NCBI GenBank assembly: GCA_005656395.1
Contig: SRSI01000074.1
Span: forward strand, 62,001-126,000
Direction of reading: 5' to 3'
DNA from: Strongyloides papillosus
Lineage: Eukaryota > Nematoda > Chromadorea > Rhabditida > Strongyloididae
DNA: 64,000 nucleotides
The position numbers were made by a program, and so were the translations under genes. This document shows positions 34,201-46,197 of this stretch, one piece after another (positions within the stretch are counted from its first letter, which is position 1; every line of letters begins with the position of its first letter). The notes under the pieces were generated by a model. The model was given only the letters and a program-made list of their open reading frames with translations. It made no database searches and was not told the DNA's origin.

Positions 34201-37200
34201 TGATAATATAATTTCAACTAACTAAAAATTGTCCTTTATCATGCTTTCATGAATTAGCATTACTTTTGCATTGTCTATATTTACTCAATTACTCTGTTAT
34301 GAGCATGCCATATTAAATAAATAATAAACTATTTCTTTGCTTAAAAATAAACTAAGGTCTCAAAATTATACTTTATTTATATAAATGTTCTATTATATTT
34401 AGTGTTCATATTTCACGTATTCATTAACATCTTATAAATGTAGTTTGGTAGAAAATAAACCATTCATATTTATATAAATAAAGCTAATTTTATTTCTCTA
34501 TATTTCCAAGCTATTCTTAATCTTTGATTTTATAAATCATATCATTTTATAAATATTTTTTATCTTGAGCCTATTTTATTTTTTATTTTAGTATCTTAAA
34601 CTATGATGCAGATGCTAATTAGAAATGTTGTTATAAAAATACCGAAGGAAATTTAATTTTTTAAAACGTAATATAATTATTTTAGCATATAAAACTCAAA
34701 GATTACTTTAAACGCTAGGGAGGACATATATTTTTGATCATTAATATCTTATTACATTTTAGTGATAGTTATTATAATCGTCATTTTTTTATTTAACCTT
34801 TAAATTATAACTTTCTTGTGATAAAAGCAATCATTTTATACACAAAAATTATCACGTGAAAGGCTTTATAGTTTAAATTTATTTTTAAGCTATATTTTAT
34901 TCTCATTATAGAATATGTATTATTCATATTAATAAATTACATTTTTATAACTCGAAACAATAAAATAATATCTTTTATGATATTAGATTAATAATAACAC
35001 GCAAACAATGTCTTAAAACAGTATTAATATTAGTGTTTGAGCTAAATAATGAATCATGAGGTATTTACTAATAAAAAATAGTAATAACACTTAAAATTAT
35101 ATTTTTAAAATCAAATACTTATATAAAAGATTCCTGTTTAAACCATTGATTATTACCATTGGGCAATTAACTGTCTATTTACCGTTCAAAATATGATTGA
35201 GTTTATAAGAAATTGAAATCATATGACTTTTACAATCTAAATTCTTACTTTTGTAAGTTATTACAAAGATAATTGCTTTATAATGTTACCAAAAATTTTC
35301 TGGTAGACATATTTATCATTTACCAAAGTAACAAAAAATATATATTGTTGTAATATATATTTTAATTTTTGATATTTTCTTTTTTTTTGCCTTATTTTAA
35401 ACAACTATTATTTATCATTGTTAAAATAAGTAGCCAAAGATTTTATCATCACATGGCTTCTTATAAACAATGTTTTTAGTTTCATTTAATTTATCCTCTA
35501 TAGTAATATTTTAAGTACCATCAATGTTATAAACATAACATTTAAAGTTTTGGTGAAAACAACCATCTTAACAAAATGTAAATTTGGATGCCTTTTGAAA
35601 TAATGTATAAAGTTAAAACTATACATCCCCATTACATTACTAATCTCTCCTATATGGGGTATTCTTTATAATTGTACCAGTAATCTAATACCCCATTTTA
35701 AAGAGAAAATTTTGTTTAGAAGTCTTAAAGCCACTATGTTTAAAAAGAAATTTTATACAAAGACTCTTTGACCCAATTTGTTATTATGAATTGAGGTAAT
35801 ATTTATTTATTACACAATTTGTCTAAATTTATTTCTACATTTATATATGAGAAAGCATTTTATTCACCCTACAACAGTAACATTGAAAATATTGTTGTTA
35901 ATGTTTAATTCAATTTTATGAGAAAATTTTAGTTTTTTGTATAAAATGATTATTTAACACTATTTTTTTGTTGGATAATAAATAATCCTTTCTTTTAGTT
36001 TTTTCTAATATAAATTAAATGAATCTCTTATTTAAAGCATATTTAACATTTATCTCTAAGAAATATATAAATTATAAATATCTGATGTTTTATAGAAAAA
36101 TATCAGAACGATTATTTATTTTTCAGGCTTACATAAAACTCTTTTCCATCCTACATTTGTTTTCTAGTGTACTCAAAAACCTTTTATAAAAAAACTTCTT
36201 TGGTTTATTATGATCAAACGATATAATTATGATAAGATAAGGTTTCTTTTTTATTTATCAATATGTAATCAACATGCTTGATATAGATAACATGAAAATA
36301 TTTAAGTTAACCTTACTTTTATAAATTAAAAAAAACAAATGATTTTTGTTTACTTACGGTTAATATTTAAAATCAAAAGCGAATACATATTTTTATTTTT
36401 TAAAGATTAACTCAAAAGTTTTTTTTTTAAATTCAAGAAACTAATCATTCCACTTTATATTTGTTTTTTTTTTTATAAAATTGAAAAATCATTTTTTTAT
36501 TCCTCATAAGTATTTATAGTTTGCAATTATTAAAAAAATGAATATTTAACTTTGTAATATAAATAAATAAGATGAGTGTAGGTTTGTTTTATGATTAAGT
36601 TTAACATTAAATTTATGTAGATTTGGTATATTTCAAAATTTTAAGAAAATGTAACGTTTAATTTACTATATCTTCTAATCATATGATTTTTCTGTTGCGT
36701 CAAATTAACAAGATATCTATTTTACAAGCTGGTTAGATAAATTTCATATAACGAATGACTCTAGTTATCATTTCGTTATACATTTTTTTAAGAAATATTT
36801 CACTTTGATCTTTAAATCATAAATGTTCATTAAATTTAATCATTTTCTGCCCTTTGTACTACCAATTTTTTTAAATGGCAATTATTGCGAATAAATACGG
36901 GTTTTAATTTGACTAATTGGCAATCTTATTTCCTGTAGATAAGTTATTAGTAAATTAATATTTCAAAAGTGTCTTTCATTTATAAAGTATGTCAATATAA
37001 ATTTATAAATATTTTTAAATTATTTTATGAAAATATTTTAATGTTTTTTCACATCATATATAAACATAATTTTTAAAACATCCTCAATAATATTTATTAC
37101 ACTATTATATCACTGATATGTGAGTTACAGAGTTTGTGTATATGACCATATATCAGAAGTTGTCTAGGCAATGAGACGCCACATTTTCATAAGAGAGCAA

Positions 37201-37480
37201 ACAAATGAAATAACTTTTATAATCTCCCCACCTATTTGAATGTTCACTCATTTACCTTTTATTTTGAAAATTACTTCCGTCCAAAACAACTTCAATTAAA
37301 AATTATTTTTCATGGTTATTAAATTTATTCTTATTATAGGTTCTACTTTTAACTGTAAGAAAGGAGAGACTATATTATATTATTCTAAAATCAAAATAAA
37401 GTAGACAGTTTTAATTATTAGACATTTTTTATTAAAATATAATAAATTTCTAATTAAAATCATTTTATAAACTAAAAGGA
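31216..37480. other. 6.3 kb gene-free region
   Basis: The longest stretch without a supported gene. It is very AT-rich with frequent stops in all frames; short frames at 31509-31751, 32299-32505 and 33638-33832 have low-complexity Lys/Asn/Ile/Phe composition and start mostly at non-ATG codons. Less AT-rich islands occur near 33940-34190, 35590-35710 (with an inverted repeat) and 37120-37260, the last about 250 nt before the next start codon. I see no tRNA, rRNA, SL RNA or transposon. The region probably carries distal promoter or enhancer DNA for the gene at 37481, or unrecognised ncRNA. Confidence 0.55.
35654..35696. repeat. Perfect 10-bp inverted repeat with 23-nt loop
   Basis: ATGGGGTATT at 35654-35663 is mirrored by AATACCCCAT at 35687-35696, enclosing 23 nt. 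The arms contain a G4/C4 run, rare in this AT-rich stretch. It could form a hairpin or be a paired binding site. Confidence 0.7.
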
Positions 37481-38112
37481 ATGATGAACAACATTTATGG
37501 ATATCTTTTTGGTGATAATAACAGTAATGACATTGTAAGTTATAATATATAATATAATATTTTATATTAATGATTTAGGAAGGTAACTATTCAGATGAAT
37601 CATTAGACGGACTTAGAAGTTCACAACAAAATCCAACATCAATTTCACGTTCCTCTTCATCTTCTGATTTTGGAGAAGACGTTGACTGGGTATTGATTAA
37701 TCAAGGGAAATCAGGACGTTCAACTCCTGAAATGATCCCTGAATATGAATTGAATGATATTGACGATTGCCTTTCAACTGTTTCTGGAATATCAACACCA
37801 AAAACTTCCGGATCAGGAAATGAATCAAAAGATAACGAAATGAAAAATCAAAATAAAATGTCTATGAGACAACTTGCTGCTAAGCAAAGAATGTTGGAGA
37901 AAGCTAAAAAAGAAGAACATAAAAAAGTTGTTCGCGCTAAGCAGGCTCAAAAGAATCTTCTTATGCATGCATTATTCTCTGAAAACGTCACGGGTGTAGA
38001 AAAATTAAAAAGTCTCATCGATTGCAATAATGTTGTAGATATTGCATTTGGTAGCAATAACAAAAATGTATTATCTTCTAAAGGAAAAGGAAAAAAAAAT
38101 GGAAGAAAATGA
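37481..38112 (+). CDS. Small LIR-type protein, possibly TP53INP/DOR-like
   Basis: Protein of 195 residues from exons 37481-37534 and 37579-38112, separated by a 44-nt phase-0 intron. The N-terminus MMNNIYGYLFGDNN resembles the start of DOR/TP53INP proteins. A serine-rich stretch leads into an acidic LC3-interacting-type motif, GEDVDWVLINQ (W-V-L-I preceded by acidic residues), which in TP53INP1/2 binds Atg8 proteins. The middle is polar. A charged helix rich in Lys, Arg, Glu and Gln (RQLAAKQRMLEKAKKEEHKK) follows, and the tail is basic (KGKGKKNGRK). If the assignment holds, it would couple nuclear signalling to autophagy. The family call rests on short motifs; the gene itself is well supported by splice signals and coding composition. 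It has long flanking non-coding DNA on both sides. Confidence 0.6.
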
Positions 38113-38983
38113 AAAGTTTCACAAAAATAGTCTTTCTAAAATATCTTGCTGAGCAAGTGTTTAACAATATCTTGACTATTTCTCTACTAAAAAAGAACTA
38201 TGTACATATATTAAAAATGATAATTTTGTAAACAAGACATGGAGTGACCTTAAAAAAAGAAAAAGCTTTTTAAGCACCAAAAATATTTTTGTAAAATCTT
38301 TTTTTTATTTTAAGTCAATTACTTTTTTCAAATATCAATTTGTGTTGCTTTATGGATATAAGATTTTCCATCTTATATAATAATCATTTACGTAGTGAAA
38401 CACCTAATTTTCCAATAACAAAATAAGAACAAAACTGCCAAAGCTGAAAATTTATTGTAATCCTTTTTGTATTAGATTTGTATTATATGTAAATTTTTCT
38501 ATGTATATTTAAACTCCCAACTCCAAGTCTTTGGATTTCCTTATTAATAACTTGTATATTTTAACTACGTGTTCATTGTCAAAGAAAAAAACAAAAAAAA
38601 AATAAAGTTTTGGCAATACTGTGTTTATATTTTTTCTACATTATAAATTAAGCCATAATTTTTATTGAAACAAAACAAAAGAAGTTTTTCTCAATAAAAG
38701 CAAATACATTACAAATAAATTTATATAATTACCATTATATAAAATCACAGCATTATTAAAAAGATACCACTGTTAAATAAAATAATATAAAATGCTTGAC
38801 ATTTCAAGGATTTTTAGAATTCCCAGATAATGTTTTCACATTTGAGTCCAGTAGACTGTATTAATTTCATTCATCATGAGTAAAGCCGTAAAGTTACATA
38901 TTTTTAGTATTTACTGTTTTAACAATTATGGATAAAAAAAAGCAAAAAATCTATACATAAGATATTTTTAATAAATAACATCC
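38113..38983. other. Convergent 3' flanks, including 3' UTR
   Basis: Space between two convergent genes. AATAAA at 38601-38606 is a candidate poly(A) signal for the plus-strand gene, which would give a roughly 500-nt 3' UTR, long for this compact genome. Nothing else is recognised. Confidence 0.5.
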
Positions 38984-39668
38984 TTAATCATTCTTTTTAT
39001 CAATTTTACCATTTTCGTATTTGGTAAGAAGATCAGATACCCTTTCATATTCCTTGGAAAGATTCTCAGCCTGTTCCTTCATGGCATCTCTATCTTTCTT
39101 AACCTTTTCTAATTCCTTCTCCAATTCTGAAATCTTTTCAATACTCTCACTATTCTCTCCGCTTTCCATCAATGTTCTTGCTGTCTTTGTAGCACTTTCT
39201 GCTTGTTTCATGGCAGCTTCAGAACTAGCCTGAAGTTGAGCTGATCTTACTAACAATCCAATAATTCTATTTATAACCAAGAATAAAAGTAAAGCAAAGC
39301 CGGAGATGTACAAATTCCTCTGCGATCTGAAAAGACGCATATGAAGAGCTGTGTCAACATCAGCAGCTCCCTTTAGAAGAGTATTTTCAGTCAAAGATGT
39401 ATTGGAATATTTGGCGCATTCCCGAGCAGCATCCAAGAAGAGGAGAGTTAGGACAAAAATTGTCGAGTAGGAGGCAATTGTTGATTTATGTGAAATGGCT
39501 GTGATAATACGCGAATTAAAAAATTTCTTCCATCTAAAAAAATGAACTCTTCAAATATAAGACGATGTTAACTTACACTGTTGGTCGTATCCATGGTAAA
39601 ACAAGAAGTATGACAAACGCAACTTCAGTGTAAAGAATACCAGCAACAATAGTCCATTGAATTGACAT
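38984..39668 (-). CDS. BAP31-like ER membrane protein
   Basis: Homologue of B-cell receptor-associated protein 31, an ER cargo and quality-control receptor; 213 residues. Exons 39668-39577 and 39533-38984, split by a 43-nt phase-2 intron. Three transmembrane segments are visible: IVAGILYTEVAFVILLVLP, STIASYSTIFVLTLLFL and ISGFALLLFLVINRIIGLLV. The family's conserved FNSRI and LHMRLFRSQRNLYISGF segments are present. The C-terminal half is a cytosolic coiled coil with a death-effector-like helix (LEKELEKVKKDRDAMKEQ). The chain ends KKND, a dilysine KKxx signal for retrieval to the ER, as in mammalian BAP31 (KKEE). Confidence 0.93.
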
Positions 39669-42600
39669 TTCAACTAAAAATACAAAATTATAAGTAATGT
39701 GGTAAATAACAGTTTAATACAAGTGAATAAAATAAAATTATAAGTAAATATTCGACCGAGTTTTATAATGCCTAATAACACGTAAACATTATTTTTTCTT
39801 CTGCGTAAAACAATCTTCTTGGTAGATTGTTATTTTACTAGTCGTTGCGAGAATATTCTAATAGATTTTAAAATGACTTCTTTTCAGTTAGATTTCACAA
39901 TCAAGGTTACGGATTTTTATAAAATAAATAATGTCATGAGAAAATCAAAGGTTATGAATTTCATTGAATGTTATTTTAAATAATCAATAATATTATTTAT
40001 AGTGAGTCATATCAGATGACTGATTAGATATTGTAACGTACGTAATTTTTCAAAGAAAATCTGTAGAAAAAACGTGAAATGTGTTACGAAAATTATACTT
40101 TACAAGCCTATGTTTTAGTGTTTTTGTAAAGATTACCATATTGATATACTAAGCAATTTTCTGTTCAAGGTATTGAAATCAACAAACGCAAGGAATAACA
40201 AATTTATATGTAATTTAATTTTTATGTATTCTTAGACACATTAGTAAAGTAATCATTATGATAAGAAATATTCTTTTTAATCTATTGGTAATAATTTTGA
40301 CACAATTAACAACATATAGAAAAAAAACCATTGCTTATATAGATGAGAAAATATACCTTGTAAATTTTGTTTAAAAAAAATTATATTGATCAATAGCACA
40401 AATATTTTTTACACATGGTTGTTAAAAATGTGTAATGATGGAGTGATAAATTTAAATGTTCACTATTTATTATTTTTTTTATGAATTATAAACAAAATTG
40501 AATAAAATCTTCATTAAATTAATCGATTTAAAAAACGCTTAATGATATGGTTAGATATAACTTTTAAAAAGTTTACTTAAATCTGTTATCTGGTGGCTTT
40601 ATCATTTGTAAATAGCAATCAGTATTGAAAATGAAAAGATAATATTTATCATTACCTTAAGCACGTGCTTTTAAAATGTTATTTTTCTATTAAAAATTTT
40701 CATTACAGTAAGAAATTGGCAATAATATTAAAAATATTTACAACCAAAGGAAATCATTATTGCTATTTAAAAATGACTAAGCAATTAAGAAAATTATTGT
40801 GGTATTAATGATTATATCGTTGTTAAAAAGTTGATTTTTGAGTTATTTAATTATATATTATAATGAATTATCCTTAGAAATTATAACTATTTTTGTTATA
40901 TTTCTATTTTTAACAATTTTTTTTTTAAAATAAGATTGATTATATATTTTCTGGTGTTTTTATTTTTATATCATGAAGTATGCAAAATATTTTCAATAAT
41001 CTAGTAAAAAAGCTATTAGAATAATCTAAAAAATAATTATTTTTAATTCTTCAAAATTATATTAATAAATTTTTAAGATTATAAATGGCCTTTCTTTAAA
41101 ACAACACTCTTATACTTAAAATATGTTAAAATGAGTAACAATAGTTGGCAACTAAAAATTTAATAAAAAGAATACTTTATTATAATTAACATACTTTGAG
41201 AATTTATATTGAGAAAAATAGAATTAAAAAATGAAGAAAAAAATTTAAAAAGAAAATGATGTTAAAATTAAAACAAAATATAATTAAAAATTCTTAAAAA
41301 ATATTATAATTTAAGAAAACTATAAATGCTATTGTAACAAAAGAAGAAACGATAATATCTTTTATAGAAAAAAACACAAAAAATTTCATCTTACTTTATA
41401 TATTCATAATTTTTCCCAGTTATATTAAAAACTTTTGATAATTCCCTCAGGAATTTTTTTTTTGAATTTTAGTGAAAACTTGAAATGAAAATCAAAACTT
41501 TTAAAAGTCATTAGGAACTATATGATAAAAAAATTACCGAAACAAACTCCATATAATATTTTATACTTTAATGATGAAACATTTTATTATTTGTTTTAAT
41601 GATAACTTTTTCACTAACCAAGGGAAAAAAATGAAAAAATACGAAATTGAAAAGCAATTTTAGAGTATTTGGGGTAATTATGAAAAACACATCAACAGTA
41701 AAAAAAAATTTTTAATGTTTACCAAAAGAATATTTTGACTATTTGTACGAATTATACTTAGAAACGTTTTTATTATTCTAAGATATTTTTTAAAAAATCA
41801 CTTGGGATAATCAATAAGTGAGTATCAAATTTGTATGGCAAAAAAATGTTTTGATAAAAACTTTATTGATGACAAAAAGAGATTTTTGATGCATTTTTTA
41901 TAGTAAAATTTGGTAAAATATTTAAGTAGTTTTTTATCAAATTTATTTCATTCTTTTATAAGTGATGTATGTAGTTTTAAAAAATAAATTAACAAAATTA
42001 TAATTTCTAAAGTTTCTGCTATTCATCTTATTTTCTAAATTATAATTAAATTTTCTCTATTGTCCACCAAACAAGAATATTTTTAAAAATTAATGTTTGG
42101 CCATAACTTTTTCTTATAATAATACCAAACAATTTACACAAAAATATTATTTTTTATTCGAAATATGACATAATATATCTGTACAAAATAAACATATTTA
42201 TTTACTATTACAAATTTTAAGATACCATGTCATAAATTTTACTAACTAATTTAAATTGAAATAAAAATAAATGTTACATTTTAATTTTATTTATGATGTT
42301 TTAATAATTTTGGTATGTTATATATTTGCCATGATAAAAATATACTTCAAATTTTAGGTATCTAAAAGTAAACTTATGTTTTTTTCTTTACCTAAAAATA
42401 TTTTTGAATTGATAATGACAACAAACAAAATAGTCTCTATTATGTTTTAAAATAGGCTCCACTTATGAATAAAATAAATGCTTACAACTTAATTTCCTTT
42501 TACATAAACTTTGATAAAGAATTTTAAAGAGCAAATCTCCATTTTATAAAAAATATTCTTACAAAATTTTAACTAAAAATATTTTATGCATTTATGTTTA

Positions 42601-42719
42601 TTTTTAATGTTATAAAATGTTGGTTTTAGTATGGAGCTTATAAATGTAAAATATAAATTTTATTTTTAGTTTGGATGACCAAGAAAGAGATGTTAAGAGA
42701 TAGATTATATTAATTTATC
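39669..42719. other. 3 kb intergenic region
   Basis: Non-coding DNA between the divergent BAP31 and Cys-loop channel genes. It becomes extremely AT-rich from about 40300 on, with many A and T runs. No coding frame, RNA gene or clear repeat is seen. Confidence 0.6.
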
Positions 42720-44313
42720 ATGTTATTAAACTATTATATGGTTTGCCAAAAAATAATTTTAATTTTTGTAATATTAATTGTTATTTTATTTCCCTCTACA
42801 ACAAGCACCAATTGTACAAAACCACATTTAACCCCAGAAAGTATTATTAATTTGATAATGGCAAATTATTCTAGAAGTAGAATGCCTAATGCAAATAAAC
42901 CAGTTGATGTAAAGGTTGAAATGACCATACAAGATGTTATGAGTTTATCAGTATTAAGTAATAGTTTCTCTGCAGATATCTTTTTTAGTGCCATTTGGCA
43001 TGATCATAGACTAGCTTTTGAACAATTTGACAAATGTAGGACTAATTTATCTTTTGATGATACTTTTGAAAAGGTAATTACTTTCTATAAAATTTTATAA
43101 TTGTAAATTAGAGATTATGGTCACCAAATGTGTGCTTAGTTAACACAAAATCTGTTTCTATTCACTCAAGTCCAAAAGCAAACGTTCTACTTATGTTATT
43201 ATCAAATGGAACTGTTTGGTTAAATTATAGAGTACGTGTTGAAGGACCTTGTGAAATGGATTTGTCTGATTTCCCAGTATGTTTTAATTATTGATGATAA
43301 AATTGTATATAAAAAATTTAGATGGATCATCAAAAATGTTACTTTGTATTCGAAAGCTATTCTTACAATACTGCTACTGTTAAAATTAATTGGTTAAGTA
43401 ATCCAATTACAATTATAGATGATTCCATATCAGCCAATGAATTTGTAATAACAAATTACACTACAATTAAGCACGTTGAGTATTATAAAGCTGGTGAATG
43501 GTACAGATTAACTGCTGAAATAACTTTTAAAAGAAAATATGGATTTTATATTCTCCAGATGTATCTTCCAACATATATCAGTGTATTTATCTCATGGATA
43601 GCATTTTTAATTGATTTAAAAGCCTTACCTGCTCGAATTGTTCTTGGAGTAAATTCATTAATGGCTCTAACATTCCAATTTGGTAATATAATATCTTCTT
43701 TACCACCAGTTTCATATATAAAAGTAAAATATCAATTTATTTTTTTGATTTACATATTTTTTTAGGCAATTGATATTTGGATGTTTACATGTGTTGCGTT
43801 CATATTTGCTTCTCTTCTTGAATTAGCTTATGTCGCTTATCAGGTATGTTTAATTAAAAAGTTTATTCTTTTTTATGGTGATTTTAGGATAAAAAAGCGC
43901 TTTTGAAATTTTATAAAACGAAAAAACCCATTTCTTCATTTGTTAAAATAGCATATTTATTGGAAGATTCACCACCAGACATTTTAACTGAAATGCAAGA
44001 ATTAAAAGATGATGTAAGTATTTTTCTCTCATACATTAAATATTTTTTGAAGACGAATTCAGAACAAAGTGTCCCGATTGTTAGTGATTCTCACGCATAT
44101 GTTGTAGAAAGAAGGCAAACAAGAAGAATTAGTTCACTTTTTAGTAGAAATAATTATTCTACGAAATCTCGTAGGCAAAGTATGTCAGCTCGTTCAGAAC
44201 AAAGTCCTTTTTATAAAAAGGGAACATTCCTTGATAAAATGTCATTTATCTTTTTTCCACTAGCTTTTTTATTATTTAACATCTGTTATTGGACGTATTA
44301 TTTAACAAAATGA
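42720..44313 (+). CDS. Cys-loop ligand-gated anion channel, amine-gated type
   Basis: Pentameric channel subunit of 474 residues. Exons: 42720-43073, 43112-43276, 43322-43723, 43766-43843 and 43888-44313; introns 38-45 nt, all phase 0. A signal peptide precedes the ligand-binding domain. The Cys loop is complete (C-EMDLSDFPMDHQK-C, 13 residues between the cysteines). TM1 is YILQMYLPTYISVFISWIAF. The M2 entrance reads LPARIVLGVNSLMALTFQF: the Pro-Ala-Arg of anion channels. M3 follows from VSYIKAIDIWMFTC, and the long M3-M4 loop is Ser/Arg-rich. M4 is FIFFPLAFLLFNICYWTYYL. The LGVNSLMALTFQFGNI block resembles the MOD-1/LGC-50 serotonin-gated chloride channels of nematodes, so an amine ligand is likely; which one cannot be told. 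Confidence 0.88.
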
Positions 44314-46197
44314 TATTATAATACATTTATCATTTAAATTTTTCAATAATAATATAATTTTCTATATGGATATATAGTTATATAAAAATTATTTCTAAAT
44401 ATACTAATATAATCATTGGTTTTTGCTAAAAAAAAGTTGAATAAATTGATTAAATGGAAAATTATCATTATTATAAAATATTAAGAATAAATATTATTAC
44501 TTTATGTATATTATTATAATTGAAGGATAACATTAACAAACTTAAAATGGGATTTTTATAAATGATAATTTGTAGTTTTGCCGATAAAGTCATGCCATAA
44601 AAAGAAAACATTCATGTTTAAATTTATTTAAAAGATTGTTAGGTATATTTAAGAAAAGTGCAAAATAATATTTTTTATTATATTAAAATGTATTTTATAT
44701 GTTATATTCATGTTATTAGAATTATTATAGAAATATTTTTAAATAAAATGTCATAGTTTTTGTTAATTTCTCAATTGTTATTTTTCGATATTTATTTTTT
44801 AAAAAAATCTATACTTTGAAATTGTTTTATTTTTATCAAATATATAAGTATATATTTTATTTCATTGAAATAGTTATTCCTCTACAATAAAAATTTAAAA
44901 ATAATAAATACTTTTTAATAATGTTACTTTTATCATTAAATGTGTATTAAAAACAATTACATCATTATAAATTAAATTACTTAATATTATATTTATCATA
45001 AATTTTATATGGTATTATAATAGATAAAGAATATAATTTGTTTTATAAAGGTATAATTAACTTTCCATATTAAATGAAAAAATAATTCTTAAATGATAAA
45101 TATTTAGTATGATAAGAAGTTTTAAAATATTTTTATAGCCTAATGTCATTTATATATATATAGAAAAATGTATTTCTAAAGTTACTATATAAAAAATATC
45201 AACAATTTAATCACCCATTGTATTATTTTGATAAATAATTATGTTGTTATCATTTTGCATTAAATATACATTATTACTTATATATATTATCCGGATTTGT
45301 TGCCATTAATTTTATTAATGTAAAAAATTACAAATAAATTACATGTAATATGTATTACTAATTTAGGAATTATTTAAATAGTCAACCCATTTATTGATAA
45401 TCTTCTATTCTTACAAGAAAATATAAAGAAATAAAAGTTGAGTTAAACAATTTATTTTATACTATTTTATATTAAAAAAATATCATACATCGTGTTTGAT
45501 ATCATGTTTCCTATATATTCAAATCAACATTTTTATTTTATATCAAAGAGCACAAAAAAATTTTTTCAATCATTCTTTTTACAAATAAACTTATATTTAA
45601 ACATAAATTGTTAACTCAATGGTATTGTGAATAAACATGTAGTATAAATAGTTTTCGATATTTTATTTGTAATCATTTAAAAATTATACTTAACTACATT
45701 AAGAAAAATTTTAAATTTGTATGTCTAATTGAATTACTTTATTCATTATAGCTTTAGAAATTTTTTTAAAATATTCAAAAATAACTTTACATTGTCTAAC
45801 AATATCTCACAGTTATTTAAATATAAATTTTAATAAATAAAAGTAGTTATTTCATTTTTCATTATATCTTACTTAGTTAACTAGGGATTGATAATCTCTA
45901 ATATTTTAGTATATAAACCAATTTTTGTTAATAACGTCTTATCATCTCTTAAAAATTCTTATCTACTATAATCTCTTGTCGAGTCGGATAATCAAGTGTT
46001 TGATGCTAAAGATTTTTTTTCTTCAATGTAATAATTTAATAATCGAAAGGTAATGCTAATATAATTTTATGGAGAAATAAGGTGGTCATAAATTTTAAAA
46101 GAATAAATTTTTATAACAACAAGAAAAGTATAAATATTAAAATTTTTATAATAATAATATTTTATCTCTCAAATATTGTATAGTTATTATTTAAACG
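44314..46197. other. 1.9 kb intergenic region
   Basis: AT-rich DNA between two tandem plus-strand genes. No gene or distinct element is seen. Confidence 0.6.
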
